14,500 nt of DNA from Bacteroidota bacterium (lineage in GTDB: Bacteria; Bacteroidota; Bacteroidia; Bacteroidales; Prolixibacteraceae), in contig JAUYEQ010000557.1 of assembly GCA_030691295.1 (NCBI GenBank), forward strand, positions 1 to 14,500, given 5' to 3'. The position numbers were made by a program, and so were the translations under genes. Under the pieces are notes generated by a model, which saw only the letters and a program-made list of their open reading frames with translations, was not told the DNA's origin and ran no database searches. Below, one piece after another: positions 13,590-14,500 of the stretch (position 1 is the first letter of the stretch; every line of letters begins with the position of its first letter).

Positions 13590-14500
13590 CTACATTTTTT
13601 CAATTTCTTCCAGACTTTTCCCTTTTGTCTCCGGAAGTTTTTTCAGGATAAACAGAAAGCCCGACAGGCAGATAAATCCGTACAACCAGAACGTTCCGCT
13701 GGCATCCAGCAATTTATTCAGGATAGGGAACGTGTAAGTCAGCACAAAACAGGCACACCATAAAGCGGTAGTTGCCAACGCCATTGCGACTCCGCGAATT
13801 TTATTCGGAAATATTTCGGACAACACCACCCAGGTTATCGGTGCCAGTGTCATGGCATAAGTGGCAATGGCAAGCATTACCAAAACCAAAATTGCCAAGC
13901 CTTTTAATTCGAAGAAGTAACTGGTTCCGAGCATAAAATAAATGAGTGCCAGTCCGATTGAACCGAGCAACATCAATTTTCGGCGCCCCCAGCTATCGAC
14001 CATGCGCATGGCCAAAAGGGTGAAAATCAGGTTCACCGTTCCGGTAATCACAATATTGAAAAGCATGTCGCCCACCGAATAACCGGCTGAAGTGAAAATT
14101 TCTTCGGCATAGTTGAAAATCACATTGATGCCGCACCATTGCTGAAATACAGCCAACACAATTCCCAAAACCAGTGCTGGTCGTACTTTTTTAGATTTCA
14201 GCGCTTTCCAGTCAATTTTCGAATCTGTTCCGTGTAAAGTTTCAGCAATTTCTTTCTGCTCCTGAATGGCATAATCATGTCCGCCAATTTTTTTCAGGAT
14301 AGAAAAAGCAGCTTCCGATTTGCCTGATTTAGCCAGGAAGCGTGGACTTTCAGGAATAAAAAATGCAAGCACAAAAAATGCGAAAGCGGGAACAGTTTCT
14401 GCCCAAAACATCCAACGCCACCCCATTTGCCCGTTCCACGACTGAACGATTTCCAGGTCGGAAACACCTTCCGAAACCTTATCGGCAATCAGAAAATTAA
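13590..14500 (-). CDS. Sugar-porter MFS transporter (partial, start beyond the window)
   Basis: Inner-membrane sugar/H+ symporter of the MFS sugar-porter family (XylE/GLUT-like). About 303 C-terminal residues are visible; the frame is open to the edge (NFLIADKV ... SWNGQMGWRWMFWAETVPA), so the Met at 14426 is internal. Signature motifs are PESPRFL (after the sixth helix), FQQWCGINVIFNYAEEIF (helix 7), DSWGRRKLML (the loop motif) and the C-terminal PETKGKSLEEIEK. About seven hydrophobic helices remain. It is the most upstream visible gene of the minus-strand operon and probably imports the monosaccharide or small glycoside freed by the GH2 enzyme. The exact sugar is unknown. Confidence 0.92.
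   Translation of the reverse strand, partial: NFLIADKVSEGVSDLEIVQSWNGQMGWRWMFWAETVPAFAFFVLAFFIPESPRFLAKSGKSEAAFSILKKIGGHDYAIQEQKEIAETLHGTDSKIDWKALKSKKVRPALVLGIVLAVFQQWCGINVIFNYAEEIFTSAGYSVGDMLFNIVITGTVNLIFTLLAMRMVDSWGRRKLMLLGSIGLALIYFMLGTSYFFELKGLAILVLVMLAIATYAMTLAPITWVVLSEIFPNKIRGVAMALATTALWCACFVLTYTFPILNKLLDASGTFWLYGFICLSGFLFILKKLPETKGKSLEEIEKM

Overview
The window looks like Bacteroidota DNA, probably from the Bacteroidales/Marinilabiliales side (a Prolixibacteraceae-like organism). The reasons are the FtsK type, AT-rich gene starts without a Shine-Dalgarno, -7 boxes of the TAnnTTTG kind, a surface-glycan style gene cluster (GH2 lipoprotein, DUF5107-TPR protein, sugar porter, GH106 remnant), and many dispersed GC-rich palindromes in an AT-rich background. 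The taxonomic call is inferred from content; no marker gene is present.

Layout. Positions 10-2491 (minus) hold ftsK, broken into two reading frames by a one-base difference in a G4 run. Divergent from it are arcC (carbamate kinase, 2737-3690) and a true ornithine carbamoyltransferase (3827-4825), the last two steps of arginine-deiminase-type catabolism. They are followed by an intact calcium/sodium antiporter (4956-5912) and a degenerate tandem second copy of it (5936-6896).

From 6897 to the right edge everything is on the minus strand and reads as one carbohydrate operon, in transcription order: a sugar-porter MFS transporter (running off the edge at 14500), a GH2 glycoside hydrolase lipoprotein (13489-10665, broken by a one-base frameshift), a 1137-residue cytosolic DUF5107-TPR protein (10520-7107), and a short N-terminal remnant of a GH106-type alpha-L-rhamnosidase (7101-6897) that runs into the decayed antiporter copy. 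A working picture is that the GH2 enzyme trims a glycan outside the cytoplasm, the MFS porter imports the sugar, and the DUF5107-TPR protein acts inside. The GH106 remnant suggests the substrate once included rhamnose.

The most unusual signal is a family of about 33-43 bp GC-rich palindromic elements (sense-strand 3' arm GGGTTGGGGGAGGCTTTT) with five recognisable copies: 3775-3812, 9158-9197, 10461-10495, 10535-10567 and 10628-10670. Two lie in frame inside the DUF5107-TPR gene, read in different frames, and one overlaps the stop codon of the GH2 gene. A second, unrelated palindrome with perfect 13-bp arms (8444-8479) also lies in frame in the same DUF5107-TPR gene. Palindromic repeats that insert into genes and are translated recall the Rickettsia palindromic elements.

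Four frameshifts occur in 14.5 kb. Three of them fit a one-base length change in a homopolymer run, so sequencing or assembly error must be weighed against real gene decay. No tRNA, rRNA, CRISPR array, transposase or integrase was seen, and no stretch longer than 300 bases lacks a gene.
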